A model generated the notes under the pieces. That model saw only the letters and a list, made by a program, of their open reading frames with translations. It made no database searches and was not told the origin of the DNA. Below are positions 15,716-24,982 of a DNA stretch of 64,000 nucleotides, piece after piece. Within the stretch, counting starts at the first letter, position 1; every line of letters begins with the position of its first letter. Origin of the DNA: Candidatus Omnitrophota bacterium (GTDB taxonomy: Bacteria > Hinthialibacterota > Hinthialibacteria > Hinthialibacterales > Hinthialibacteraceae); the NCBI GenBank assembly GCA_003598175.1, contig QZKN01000168.1, forward strand, positions 1 to 64,000, given 5' to 3'. The translations under genes were made by a program, and so were the position numbers.

Positions 15716-16306
15716 ATGATAAACGGGAATGCAGCAAATCCATCCGAGGAACAACGAGCTTTCGAATTCGCGTTGGCGGAATTGCTGATCGATACGGGAA
15801 TCATCGGCGCGGAGGATTTTAAACGATCTCTCTTGAAATGGCGACGGAAGCTTGGCGTTGACGCCGCAGAGGATCCATTGGCCTTTCTGCAAATCACGCC
15901 GCCGGTTTTCGATTTCATGGTTCCGGAGCCGCCGAGGCCGAAAACGGTGATGATCGTGGATGATGTGAAGTTTATTCGGGAATTGATCCGCACCACGGTT
16001 ACCATGCATGGATATTCCGTGATCGCAGAAGCGCAAAATGGTTTGGAAGCGCTCGAACTGTTCAAAACCAAACGACCGGACTGCGTCATCATGGACATCG
16101 AAATGAAAGGCATGAGCGGCCTTCAGGCGTTACACGATATACGCAAAATCGACAAAAAAGTCACCGTGATTCTCATGACGGGAAATCCCAAAAAAGAGTA
16201 TTTAAAAGAGGCGTTGGATTATCAGATGACGGATTTCCTCGTTAAACCGATCGATGTCAATCGCTTGTTGGCGGTTTTGGGAATCACGAACGAGCCAAGC
16301 GAGTAA
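15716..16306 (+). CDS. Single-domain response regulator with N-terminal extension
   Basis: 196 residues. The first 75 are helical and of unknown fold (EEQRAFEFALAELLIDTGII, DFKRSLLKWRRKLG). A full receiver domain follows: MIVDDVKFIR acidic pair, phospho-acceptor Asp in CVIMDIEMKG, ILMTGNP and the invariant Lys in FLVKPID. There is no DNA-binding or enzymatic output domain, so it acts by protein contact, perhaps as a CheY-like relay between the kinases on either side. It sits in a three-gene operon, 34 bases after the membrane kinase. Confidence 0.88.
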   Translation: MINGNAANPSEEQRAFEFALAELLIDTGIIGAEDFKRSLLKWRRKLGVDAAEDPLAFLQITPPVFDFMVPEPPRPKTVMIVDDVKFIRELIRTTVTMHGYSVIAEAQNGLEALELFKTKRPDCVIMDIEMKGMSGLQALHDIRKIDKKVTVILMTGNPKKEYLKEALDYQMTDFLVKPIDVNRLLAVLGITNEPSE

Positions 16307-16338
16307 CATCCGATCCATGAAAAAAGGGAGTGGAAACC

Positions 16339-17412
16339 ATGTCTTTGCATCACACCATTCTTTGTGTGGACGACGAACAACATAACCTGGACGCCTTATA
16401 CCGCACGTTGAGGAAAGAATATACGGTTGTAACCGCGTTGAACGGGGAACAGGGGTTGCAACTTCTCGAAGAAAACCGGATTTCGTTGATCATTTCCGAC
16501 CAGCGGATGCCGGGTATGACCGGCGTCGAATTTCTGGAGAAAAGTCTGCACAACCACCCTGACATCATCCGCATCATACTGACCGGATTTACGGATGTGG
16601 AGGATCTGATCGGAGCGATCAATACGGGCAGGGTGTACCGTTACATCACGAAACCGTGGGATCCGAATGATTTGAAAGTGACGGTCAAACGAGCGATCGA
16701 ATCCCTGGAATTATCCCTGGAAAACCGACGTTTGTTCGAGGATGTCATCCGCTTGGAAAAACTCGCAACCATCGGGCAGGTGGCGAGTGGAATCGCACAT
16801 GAAGTGCGGAATCAGCTCAGCGTGTTGATGGGGATTCAACTCATCCAATCGCAATTTCCGAAAAACGAACTGATCGCTCAGGTCGCCGAGCAAATGCTCT
16901 CGGCGCGAAACCGGATTCTCAGTATCCTGGACGAAATCAAGGCGTTTGGGAGACAGGAAATCCAAACAATCCAAAAAGAAGTAATTGCCGCCGGCGATTT
17001 ACTGGATCATACCGTCACGATCGTTTCACTGGATCCGGATTGCAAGAAAATTCAATTCGATATCAAAGTCGATCCATGTCCACCCATTCCCTGTGATCGC
17101 AAACGAATTATCCAGGTCCTGATCAATCTGATCCGAAACGGCGCTCACGCCATGAATGGCGAGGGAACGATGAATCTCACCGCCGCACATCAAAAAGGAA
17201 ACGTGCAAATCAAAGTGCAGGATTTCGGCTGCGGAATTCCGGAAGACCAAATCGATAAAATCTGGGATCCTTTTTTCACGACAAAAGGAGAAAAAGGAAC
17301 CGGCCTTGGCCTGGAAATCAGTAAACGTATCAGTCAGGCGCATCATGGCCGATTGCGCTGCACAAGTGAAGTGGGAAAGGGAACGACGTTTATTTTAGAA
17401 CTACCGTGTTAA
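16339..17412 (+). CDS. Receiver-histidine kinase hybrid, soluble
   Basis: 357 residues from the ATG at 16339 with AAGGGAG eight bases before; a GTG three codons earlier is in frame. Receiver domain first: ILCVDDEQHN, SLIISDQRMPGMTG, RIILTGFTD and YRYITKPWDPNDL, all key residues present. A dimerisation helix with GIAHEVRNQLSVLMG and an ATP-binding domain follow: NLIRNGAHAMNG, DFGCGIPEDQIDKIWDPFF, GTGLGLEISKRI. There is no membrane segment. Receiver-first kinases are usually switched on or off by phosphate from an upstream kinase, here probably the membrane kinase two genes upstream. It is the last gene of the operon and converges with the next gene. Confidence 0.9.
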   Translation: MSLHHTILCVDDEQHNLDALYRTLRKEYTVVTALNGEQGLQLLEENRISLIISDQRMPGMTGVEFLEKSLHNHPDIIRIILTGFTDVEDLIGAINTGRVYRYITKPWDPNDLKVTVKRAIESLELSLENRRLFEDVIRLEKLATIGQVASGIAHEVRNQLSVLMGIQLIQSQFPKNELIAQVAEQMLSARNRILSILDEIKAFGRQEIQTIQKEVIAAGDLLDHTVTIVSLDPDCKKIQFDIKVDPCPPIPCDRKRIIQVLINLIRNGAHAMNGEGTMNLTAAHQKGNVQIKVQDFGCGIPEDQIDKIWDPFFTTKGEKGTGLGLEISKRISQAHHGRLRCTSEVGKGTTFILELPC

Positions 17413-17436
17413 AAACTTTTGCGTTGTACTCGAGTC

Positions 17437-19896
17437 CTAATCCTTCCCGCCATAAGCCCGATACTGCGCATACGCGTCCTGCATCCGTTGAAAGGCCCCA
17501 GGCGTCCCGTCGTATTCGATGAAGGCTTTGACGATTTCGACGATCTCCTCGTCATCGGGTGGTTTGAGGCCGTATTCCTTATCCACGTCGGCGATCGCCG
17601 CGGTCAGACCGCGTTTCATCGCCTGGTCGACGTAAGCGCGCAGGAGACCGATCTTGCGTCCACGGGGAAAATCACGGATCAGGTTGCTGACGCCGAGAAT
17701 CGTGCCCACTCCTTTCATTTCCCGATCTTCCATAATTCGGCGCAGGCCTTCGAAGCTACAATAGTTATAGCCGGGTCGGTTGAAACAGGCGAACTCGACG
17801 ACCAGCGGCATCACCGTCGTATCGAAGAATATCTGTTCGGGACGAAAACCGCGTTTAGCAGCCTCGCGGAAAAACAGCAAGGCGTTTTCGTGCATCTGTT
17901 CGGGAGTGACGTACTGCCCACCCGCGCCTGCCGACATCGAAGATTCCATCAACATATAAATGACCTTGAATGGACCGATGGCAACCAGGTCCCAAAATTT
18001 TTCCAGGTTTTCGGCGTTGGCCGAATTGACCAGCGGCGGTCGCGCATCCTGCGGCGCTGTGCGGTAATACTCCGTGATCCCCGCGCGCAAGACTTCCACG
18101 TCGGAACTGTCGACGCATGGCGGCATTCCTTGCCCATGCTCGACGATCAGGCGGACCGTGTCAGCCATCAGGCGTTTGGCGAGTTCCGGATTGCCGCCGC
18201 CGGCGTCGTCGACGTTGCAGTCGAGATAATCGCAGCCTTTCAGAACCTGCGATTCGATCGCCGCTTGGATGTACTGTACGCCGGGCGATTCGGGCGCAAA
18301 AATCGCGCCCTCTTCTTTGATTTTATCGAAGGCGATTTTGACTTTGGGAATGGTGGTGTGGATCAATTCACCAACGATGACGAGCGGATTGCGATGATGG
18401 TGGTCCATATTCAAAAAGAAACTCCGAAATGACGAGGTGTGGTACAAATCCGCCTCTTTCGGCGGGTTGACCAATTTGCGCAGCGCTTCGACGTCGCCGG
18501 TGAAGAAGCGGGCGGCGTCGTAAACCAGCCGGGCGGCGCAGGGTTTGCTTTCATCCACGCCGCAGCGTCCGTCGACGGTCGAATCTTCGCAGGGAACATT
18601 CGTCAATCCCTTCGTGCATTCCCCCATCAGGCAGACGAAAAAATTCTCCGGCAGAAAACAGTCGCCGCACGAGCGGCATTTGGCCATCACGCGTTTGAGG
18701 ATGGTTTCCAGCAGCATGAGCGATTCATAACTGAAGCCTTGTCCCTCGCGGATGCCGCGATTGTGTTCCATCAGGTAACGCATGGCCTTATAGCCAACCG
18801 AATCGGGTTCGAACAGACGATCATGGGTGCGGTTGAGTATTCGGCGGCGCAGGGGAACGGTGGGTGTACGCGGTTGCGTGGGGCTATCGTTATTGTAAAG
18901 GTAGTAGTTATCGTTGTTTTGCGGCGGGAAGCAGAGATTTTCCTGCTTCTCGCGCCAGCCGCTGCCGATCGCGCGCGCTCGATCGATGATTTCCTTTACC
19001 AATCCCAAATCCTCGACGTTGCCGAGATCGACGCCGGCGGCGCCCAGGTCGCGCCACATGGCCGCCAACTGCGCGCAACGCTCAATCCAGCCGTCACGCG
19101 ATTCGCCGGCGACGCGCGCGTACAGCGCCTCGCTGATATAACAACCGGGCAGTTTTTCACGCCTCATACGGCGGGCGGCGGGTTCTGTGAGATAAAAAAC
19201 GTTGCCGATCACCGGTATATGGATTTCGTTCTCGCACAGGTAGCGGAAAAAATCTTCCACCTTACGCGGATCGTAGATCAGATTGGTAATGAAATAGCCC
19301 GCGCCGCCGAAGCGTACCTTTTTTTCCACCTTGAGCATCTGTTGCATGCAGACGCCCTCTTCGTATTTGGCCAGACCGACTCCCGCGCCGGTGAAGAAGT
19401 CCACGGCGGGTTGTTGGAGACCCGCCGTCACGCGCGCATCGGCGTTCATTTTGCGAACAAGCATCAACAGGTTCAGCGAATCGAGATCGAATACCGATTT
19501 GCCGACCAACGGTTTGTCGCCGGTGATGATGAAGCAATTCCGCACGCCGTGCGAGGCCAGGCCGCGCAGGAACGTCTCAATTTCGGCGCGGTTCATCCCT
19601 TTGGAGCTGACGTGAGGGATGAACGAAAGACCTCGCGTTCCTCCCGCGCCCCTGACGTGAGCGTATACGTCCGACGGCGAAGCGGTAACCACGCCGCTGG
19701 GATTGTGGGTAACGGTCACCGCCGTAATTTCGACGTCGTTCCAGGCCGGCGGATTTGATTCGTATTCGGCGAGAAATTGCAATAGCTTTTCGGGTTTTCG
19801 CCCCGCCGGACAAGTAAATTCAGCCGTGATGGTAAAGCGGTCGCGACTCCGCAGCATTTCACGAAAACGATGTTCAGACAGGATCCCTTCAGACAT
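17437..19896 (-). CDS. Fused methylenetetrahydrofolate reductase, MTHFR-C and pterin-binding methyltransferase domains
   Basis: 819 residues in three parts. Residues 10-310 are a MetF-type reductase: ITAEFTCPAG with the catalytic Glu, then SFIPHVSSKGMNR, GVRNCFIITGDKP, and later VIGNVFYLTEPAA. A Tyr/Asn/Pro-rich linker (about 322-355) follows. Residues 375-470 are the cysteine-rich MTHFR C-terminal (MetV-like) domain: CRSCGDCF, CLMGECTKGL, VPCEDS, GRCGVDESKPC. Residues 505-770 form a pterin-binding barrel like AcsE or the folate domain of MetH: IVGELIHTT, DYLDCNVDDAGG, PCVDSSDVEVL, PLVNSANAENL and LGVSNLIRDFP. Known relatives reduce methylene-THF and move the methyl group to a corrinoid. One chain would join these steps. 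The usual GER of the barrel is GEL here. Confidence 0.85.
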   Translation of the reverse strand: MSEGILSEHRFREMLRSRDRFTITAEFTCPAGRKPEKLLQFLAEYESNPPAWNDVEITAVTVTHNPSGVVTASPSDVYAHVRGAGGTRGLSFIPHVSSKGMNRAEIETFLRGLASHGVRNCFIITGDKPLVGKSVFDLDSLNLLMLVRKMNADARVTAGLQQPAVDFFTGAGVGLAKYEEGVCMQQMLKVEKKVRFGGAGYFITNLIYDPRKVEDFFRYLCENEIHIPVIGNVFYLTEPAARRMRREKLPGCYISEALYARVAGESRDGWIERCAQLAAMWRDLGAAGVDLGNVEDLGLVKEIIDRARAIGSGWREKQENLCFPPQNNDNYYLYNNDSPTQPRTPTVPLRRRILNRTHDRLFEPDSVGYKAMRYLMEHNRGIREGQGFSYESLMLLETILKRVMAKCRSCGDCFLPENFFVCLMGECTKGLTNVPCEDSTVDGRCGVDESKPCAARLVYDAARFFTGDVEALRKLVNPPKEADLYHTSSFRSFFLNMDHHHRNPLVIVGELIHTTIPKVKIAFDKIKEEGAIFAPESPGVQYIQAAIESQVLKGCDYLDCNVDDAGGGNPELAKRLMADTVRLIVEHGQGMPPCVDSSDVEVLRAGITEYYRTAPQDARPPLVNSANAENLEKFWDLVAIGPFKVIYMLMESSMSAGAGGQYVTPEQMHENALLFFREAAKRGFRPEQIFFDTTVMPLVVEFACFNRPGYNYCSFEGLRRIMEDREMKGVGTILGVSNLIRDFPRGRKIGLLRAYVDQAMKRGLTAAIADVDKEYGLKPPDDEEIVEIVKAFIEYDGTPGAFQRMQDAYAQYRAYGGKD

Positions 19897-20173
19897 GGTT
19901 GCTCGTTTTCCCTCCCCCTTTTCGTGATGAACTCATGTTCTTGTGACTTACAATACGCCGGTATGGGAAAATCTCAATTCTCGAATTTTAATTTACAATA
20001 ATAAACCGGTCCCATCCGCCGCAGATCACCAATTCCCTGATTTTTCAGGATATTGTGAAGCATCCGCATAAAAAAGCAATAGTAGCGCAGAAGGGATCAT
20101 ATCTTTTCGATTTACCACTATATTACAAAAACTTGGACCCAGTCGACATACCCCATCCAACGATACCGGCAAA

Positions 20174-21211
20174 TCAGGCGATTGTCTCGTTGGTATCCGC
20201 GGCCGGTAGGGATTTGGCCCCTTCCAGCATTTCCTTGATGCCGCCGATGGAACTCAAAATGCCGGTAGCCTCATATGGCAGATAGATAACCTTATTATTT
20301 TTACCGGACACCATTTCCTTCAGCGCTTCGATGTAACGCACGGCAATCAGGTAATTGGCGGGATTGCCTTTGCTGGCGGCAATGGCTTTCGTAATTTTAC
20401 CGATGGCCTCGGCCTCGGCTTCGGCGACCAGGATTCGCGCCTGCGCTTCCCCCTGCGCTTTGAGGATTTTCGCCTGTTTATCTCCTTCGGCTTTATTGAT
20501 TTCCGCCTCGCGAAAGCCTTCCGCCTCAAGGATTTTGGATTTTTTGTCGCCTTCCGCTTCGAGGATGACGGCGCGCCGGTTGCGCTCGGCGCGCATCTGT
20601 TTTTCCATCGCGTCCTTAATGTCTTTGGGGGGATTGATATCCTGCAATTCGACGCGGTTGACCTTGACGCCCCATTTGTCGGTGGCTTCGTCCAGAATGG
20701 CTCTCAGTTTGTTGTTGATCGTGTCGCGAGACGAAAGGGTTTCATCCAGATCGAGTTCGCCGATGACGTTTCGCAGGGTGGTCTGAGTTAATTTTTCGAT
20801 GGCGTCCGGCAGATTGGCGATTTCGTAAATCGAGCGTGCGGGATCGGTGATTTGAAAATAGAGGAGCGCGTTGATTTCGGTGACGACGTTATCGCGCGTG
20901 ATGACGTTCTGGCGGGGAAAGTCGTACACCTGTTCGCGCAGGTCGATGCGGGATTGTTTGATATTTTTTGAAATTTTGGCCCCGGCCGCGGTTTCTTCGA
21001 TATACCGCCATTCGATCTGGCGCGGCCTCTCGATAATAGGCAGGATAATGTTGACGCCGGAATTCAGCGTGCGATTGTATTTGCCCAGGCGCTCGATGAC
21101 CATGGTTTCGGCCTGTTGAATGATCTTGATGCCGATCAAGACGAAAAAGACAACGAACACGGCAAACGCCACGAGAATGATGGTGGCGCCGATTTCCAAA
21201 ATTTGATTCAT
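20174..21211 (-). CDS. SPFH/Band 7 (stomatin-like) membrane protein
   Basis: 345 residues, AAAGGA upstream of the ATG, two bases after the stop of the NfeD-type gene, hence coupled. One N-terminal membrane helix (IGATIILVAFAVFVVFFVLI) is followed by the Band 7 domain: ETMVIERLGKYNRTLNSG, TRDNVVTEINALLYFQI, IANLPDAIEKLTQTTLRNVI, WGVKVNRVELQDINPP. A long Ala/Glu-rich coiled region follows (residues 215-290, with EAEGDKKSKILEAEG-like repeats), then a C-terminal tail. This is the QmcA/stomatin plan; such proteins form large oligomeric rings that organise inner-membrane microdomains and are paired with NfeD proteins. Confidence 0.92.
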   Translation of the reverse strand: MNQILEIGATIILVAFAVFVVFFVLIGIKIIQQAETMVIERLGKYNRTLNSGVNIILPIIERPRQIEWRYIEETAAGAKISKNIKQSRIDLREQVYDFPRQNVITRDNVVTEINALLYFQITDPARSIYEIANLPDAIEKLTQTTLRNVIGELDLDETLSSRDTINNKLRAILDEATDKWGVKVNRVELQDINPPKDIKDAMEKQMRAERNRRAVILEAEGDKKSKILEAEGFREAEINKAEGDKQAKILKAQGEAQARILVAEAEAEAIGKITKAIAASKGNPANYLIAVRYIEALKEMVSGKNNKVIYLPYEATGILSSIGGIKEMLEGAKSLPAADTNETIA

Positions 21212-21213
21212 TT

Positions 21214-21663
21214 TTATTTATCCTTTCTCCTCGGAATGATTGGAGTGACGATTAGTTTGGTCCCATCCACACGCAGAACCTTGATTTCCTCTCCTTTTTC
21301 GATGATCGCATGATTGTCCGCAATCCCCCGCCAATCCTCGCCGCGCACGATGACGCGGCCGGAATTATTGTGCGCATCGATGCGTTCGGATACCAATCCG
21401 GTCATTCCGATCAACGCATCCGTATTCGTGTGCAATTCGCGGGAATCATCGTGAAGAACGTATCTCCATAACGGCCGAATGATCGCGAAGACGAAGAGCG
21501 TGGAAACGATGAACACAACGAGCTGGATCGTCACTTCAAACTGAAAAAACGCGGCAATCCCTGCCGACAGGCAACCGATGGCAAAGCAGGCCAACACAAA
21601 GGTCGGCGTGAGAATTTCTCCGATCCACAACGCAAAACTCAAGACAAGCCAAATCAGCCACAT
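21214..21663 (-). CDS. NfeD-like membrane protein
   Basis: 149 residues from the ATG at 21663, preceded by GTGAGG; an upstream in-frame GTG at 21705 has no site and would add 14 residues. Three or four membrane helices (MWLIWLVLSFALWIGE, FVLACFAIGCLSAGIAAFF, LVVFIVSTLFVFAI) are followed by an OB-fold: DALIGMTGLVSERID, SGRVIVRGEDWRGIADN, IEKGEEIKVLRVDGTKLIV. This is the standard short NfeD form without protease. It is encoded directly before the SPFH gene, the usual pairing, and the two probably form one membrane complex. Confidence 0.9.
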   Translation of the reverse strand: MWLIWLVLSFALWIGEILTPTFVLACFAIGCLSAGIAAFFQFEVTIQLVVFIVSTLFVFAIIRPLWRYVLHDDSRELHTNTDALIGMTGLVSERIDAHNNSGRVIVRGEDWRGIADNHAIIEKGEEIKVLRVDGTKLIVTPIIPRRKDK

Positions 21664-21905
21664 CGCCAACGCCTCACATGATCCTGTTTGTACCGTGAAC
21701 ATCACGGGGAATGGTTCTTTCCATGTATTATACGGGATTTTTCCGGTGGGAGTCGATGTTTCATTGCTACTTTTTCTCCAACCTGCAACAAAATACCTGC
21801 AATCGTATTTAGGAATCCGGGAAATCTCTAAATTTTTATTTTGATCCTGTTTATAATGAACAGTACTCGCAACATAGCAAATGAAAAAGGAACAAATAAT
21901 CTTTC

Positions 21906-22955
21906 ATGCAAAACCGTGAACGCGTCCTCACAGCGATCCATCATCAAGTCCCCGATCGCCTCCCCCTCGATTTCTGGGCCGAACCACCCGTTTGGAACCG
22001 TTTGCTGCACGATTTAGGATGCGCAACGAAACGAGAACTACTCGAACGCCTGCATATCGACCTCCGATGGTGCGATCACAAATACAGAGGCCCAGACCCA
22101 TACATAGCAGGTGATTTACTGTATGAAAACATGTGGGGAGAGCGATTTCGGCTGCAGTCGGATGGCGTGTATGTCGCATCCGGAGGCGCTCTCGAACATT
22201 GCGCGTCTTTCCAGGAACTCGAAAATCATCATTGGCCTTCGAATGACTGGGTATCCCACGTCCATCTCCAACAACAACTCCGGCGCGATCAGGAATACGC
22301 CATCCTTTACGGTTACGCCGATATCTGGCAGCGCATGGCCATGGTCCGCGGCCTGGACAACATGTTTCTCGACATGATCGAGCGGCCCGATTGGGCGCAT
22401 TATATGACCGGCAAACTCACGGACTTCTATCGCGAGGATTGGACGCGCGCGATGGAAGCGACGAATGGCCGGATCGACATTTTTTTCCTGATCAGCGATT
22501 TGGGAACGCAAAACGGGCCGATGATCAGCGTGGAACTGTTCCGCACATTCATCAAACCGCGCATCCGGGAAATGGCGGAGTTGGTTCATTCCTTCGGAAA
22601 AAAACTATTGTTCCATTCCTGCGGTTCGGTGCGGATGTTCATCGATGATTTCATCGACGCCGGCGTGGATATTCTCAATCCGATTCAGCCACTCTGCCGC
22701 GGCATGTCGCCGCGCGAGTTGAAAGACGAATTCGGCGCGCGACTATGCTTTCATGGCGGCGTCGACGTGCAGGACTTGCTGCCGCATGGCTCGCCCGAAC
22801 AAGTCCGCGCCGCCATCCGTGAATTGATCAATACGATGCATCCGGACGGCGGGTTTATTTTGTGCCCCAGCCACACGCTCATGCCGGACATCCCCACGGA
22901 AAACATCCTGGCGATGTATAACGAAGCCTGTCGCTTCCGTTTCTCCGTTCATTGA
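21906..22955 (+). CDS. Uroporphyrinogen decarboxylase-like (URO-D family) protein
   Basis: 349 residues. It starts MQNRERVLTAIHHQVPDRLP, the typical opening of URO-D-superfamily proteins ('RERv..al.h..PDRvP'). Later segments fit the barrel: MRGLDN-type VRGLDNMFLDMIERPD, DIFFLISDLGTQNGPMIS, LFRTFIKPRIREMAEL, KKLLFHSCGSVRMFIDDFID, GVDILNPIQPLCRGM and CFHGGVDVQDLLPHG. The cysteine in HSCGSV is at the zinc site used by corrinoid methyltransferase relatives (MtaA/CmuA type), so a methyltransferase or catabolic role is more likely than haem synthesis; no haem genes are nearby. Its 3' end overlaps the convergent gene by seven bases. Confidence 0.85.
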   Translation: MQNRERVLTAIHHQVPDRLPLDFWAEPPVWNRLLHDLGCATKRELLERLHIDLRWCDHKYRGPDPYIAGDLLYENMWGERFRLQSDGVYVASGGALEHCASFQELENHHWPSNDWVSHVHLQQQLRRDQEYAILYGYADIWQRMAMVRGLDNMFLDMIERPDWAHYMTGKLTDFYREDWTRAMEATNGRIDIFFLISDLGTQNGPMISVELFRTFIKPRIREMAELVHSFGKKLLFHSCGSVRMFIDDFIDAGVDILNPIQPLCRGMSPRELKDEFGARLCFHGGVDVQDLLPHGSPEQVRAAIRELINTMHPDGGFILCPSHTLMPDIPTENILAMYNEACRFRFSVH

Positions 22956-24049
22956 ATCCAAAACAGGGTTCGTTCGAGCAGATACAACACTTCCGGCAGA
23001 TTGTTATGCCGAAAATAAGGATACACCATACGGACAAGACTACCGAAACCGAACGTCAACGAGATGAGAAACAATATATTGCGATGCTTCTCGTTTTCGA
23101 TCGTGAGGCAAAAGGGCGTGGCCAGCAGCATATACCAACCTTGCCCGATGCTGTTGTATTTTACGAAAAAGACAAAAATCACCGAGGCGAAGTACGAAAA
23201 GATTTCTTTGGTTTTCCATAAAAACCGGAATGAACACGCCAGGAAAATCAGTCCGCTTACCGTATGTAAAAACATGATGCCGAACGGCTGCAGCGGAAAG
23301 ATCGTAAAACTGAGAACCGCCCACGGAATGTGGTTCAAGCGGGGCACGTATCCCGCGCCGAACAGCGGCGTGAGGTATTGCGAGGTAAAGAAAAACACCA
23401 AACTGGGAATAAATCCGGCGATAGACCACAGAATACACTCATAATATCGTTTCTCGGAAGATGAGTATGTTTTCCAGATAAAATAAGGGAACAGAAAAAC
23501 AGGAAATAGTTTCGTCTGGATGGCAATGGCAAGATACAGGTAGGCAATCGGCTTTTTCTTCATTAAATAAAGGAGCGAAAGCAACACCCAAAACGCCGCC
23601 ATCTCTTCGAACTGCCCCTCGTGCGAACCATACCAAATGCCGATGGGATGCGCCCAATACAAAAAAGCAAGCGCGCGGCTTTGCGTTAGTTTAAAGATCA
23701 TGCGACTGTTGACGGCGGCCAGAATCGTCATGACCAGCTTACCGAAGACCAGACTCGGCCAAATTTTGGCCAGCAACGAAAAAAACAGGATCGTGATGGC
23801 CGGGTACGTGTATTGATGAACCGACCAGAGCACACTGTACGACGCCGGCGCAAAATCTTCCGGACACAGATCATAAATCAAGGGACCGTATTTCCAAAAC
23901 TCGATGCCATATCCGATATTGCGCAACAAATCCGTCGTATCCAACGGAACGCGGAAACAATAGACGATGCGGAGAACTCCGATCCCTACGAATACCCACG
24001 TCCAACGATGAAACAACAAATCATAGAGATTGCGAAACAGGGGTTTCAT
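22949..24049 (-). CDS. GT-C type membrane glycosyltransferase
   Basis: 366 residues with about ten membrane helices. The first loop contains TTDLLRNIGYGIEFWKYGP, and a later loop WAHPIGIWYGSHEGQFEEMA, followed by IAIQTKLFPVFLFPYFIW. This helix order and the 'G...GqfE/D.......l' and 'iqtK.fPv...P' motifs match GT-C enzymes related to PIG-M/GPI-mannosyltransferase and the DUF2029 group, which use polyprenyl-phosphate sugars outside the inner membrane. The acceptor is unknown. The gene stands alone between two plus-strand genes. Confidence 0.8.
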   Translation of the reverse strand: MKPLFRNLYDLLFHRWTWVFVGIGVLRIVYCFRVPLDTTDLLRNIGYGIEFWKYGPLIYDLCPEDFAPASYSVLWSVHQYTYPAITILFFSLLAKIWPSLVFGKLVMTILAAVNSRMIFKLTQSRALAFLYWAHPIGIWYGSHEGQFEEMAAFWVLLSLLYLMKKKPIAYLYLAIAIQTKLFPVFLFPYFIWKTYSSSEKRYYECILWSIAGFIPSLVFFFTSQYLTPLFGAGYVPRLNHIPWAVLSFTIFPLQPFGIMFLHTVSGLIFLACSFRFLWKTKEIFSYFASVIFVFFVKYNSIGQGWYMLLATPFCLTIENEKHRNILFLISLTFGFGSLVRMVYPYFRHNNLPEVLYLLERTLFWIQ

Positions 24050-24107
24050 AAAAAAGTTTGCCCTCTAATCTATCCATTATAAAAAAAGGTGAAATGATTA
24101 TACGATC

Positions 24108-24971
24108 ATGCGAAACCGCTGGAAATGTCTTGCATTCATCTACTTTATTTTTACGCTACAAACCGCCGTTACGAGCATCGAACCGGTCGCGCCGGAAATG
24201 ATCGTTATTCCGGCCGGAGATTTTATTTACGGAACGAATGAAGAAACGCGCCGGCAGATGTTCGTTCCGTTGTCGGAGCCCGCGCAGCAAACCGTTTATT
24301 GTCCCACCTTCGCCATCGGAAAATATGAAGTGACGGAAATGGAATTTGAACGGTTTGTTCTCGACGCCGGATATGAAACCGATCGCTATTGGTCGGAAGA
24401 AGGCCTTTCGTATCGCCGCCGTTACCGCATTCATAAAAAAAAGTTCCTGGCGCAGACGGAACGCAAGGACTTCGAGAACAAAAGCCGCGCTCCCGTTTGT
24501 GGAGCGAGTTGGTACGAAGCGGAAGCCTATTGCGCCTGGTTGTCGGAAAAAACCGGCCGGCTTTATCGTCTGCCGACGGATATGGAGTGGGAAAAAGCCG
24601 CGCGGGGAACGGACGGGAGACTTTGGCCGTGGGGCAATGAATGGAATCCTTCCTTCTGCAATTGGATGGACCGCGAAGATCATGGCGCGGAATCCTTCGG
24701 AGGATTGGATGGGAATGCCGGAGCAGCGCCGGTTGGTTCTTATCCCCAAGGCGCGAGTCCGTTCGGTTGTATGGACATGGCCGGAAACGTGCAGGAATGG
24801 TGTTCCGATTGGTTCGACTTGAAAAATCCGGTTCACAAAATCCTTCGCGGAGGGAGTTTTTACACTTCGAATCCGCGCAATTTACGCTGCGCCCGCCGCC
24901 GCGGTCTGTTTCCCGAATTGGCGTTTGTGGATCGTCTGGAAATGGGATTCCGTCTGGCATCGGATGAATAG
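24108..24971 (+). CDS. Secreted formylglycine-generating-enzyme-fold protein lacking the cysteine motif
   Basis: 287 residues. A signal peptide is likely (KCLAFIYFIFTLQTAV). The domain starts EMIVIPAGDFIYG and runs FAIGKYEVTEMEFERFV, PVCGASWYEAEAYCAWLSE, YRLPTDMEWEKAARG, WPWGNEWNP, FGCMDMAGNVQEWCSDWF and ILRGGSF to MGFRLAS: the complete sulfatase-modifying-factor fold. After GGSF the sequence is YTSNPRNLRCARR, so the Cys pair of true FGE in that stretch is not kept; the first position is not Cys and only the RCARR cysteine remains. It is therefore more likely a non-FGE member of the family, such as a binding or cofactor-free oxidase-like protein. No sulfatase gene is nearby. Confidence 0.88.
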   Translation: MRNRWKCLAFIYFIFTLQTAVTSIEPVAPEMIVIPAGDFIYGTNEETRRQMFVPLSEPAQQTVYCPTFAIGKYEVTEMEFERFVLDAGYETDRYWSEEGLSYRRRYRIHKKKFLAQTERKDFENKSRAPVCGASWYEAEAYCAWLSEKTGRLYRLPTDMEWEKAARGTDGRLWPWGNEWNPSFCNWMDREDHGAESFGGLDGNAGAAPVGSYPQGASPFGCMDMAGNVQEWCSDWFDLKNPVHKILRGGSFYTSNPRNLRCARRRGLFPELAFVDRLEMGFRLASDE

Positions 24972-24982
24972 AATGTTGACAT

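Noticed and set aside
18439-19758. Open frame of 439 codons on the plus strand
   Set aside because: It lies antisense to the MetF fusion gene, has no ribosome site and shows no known motif.
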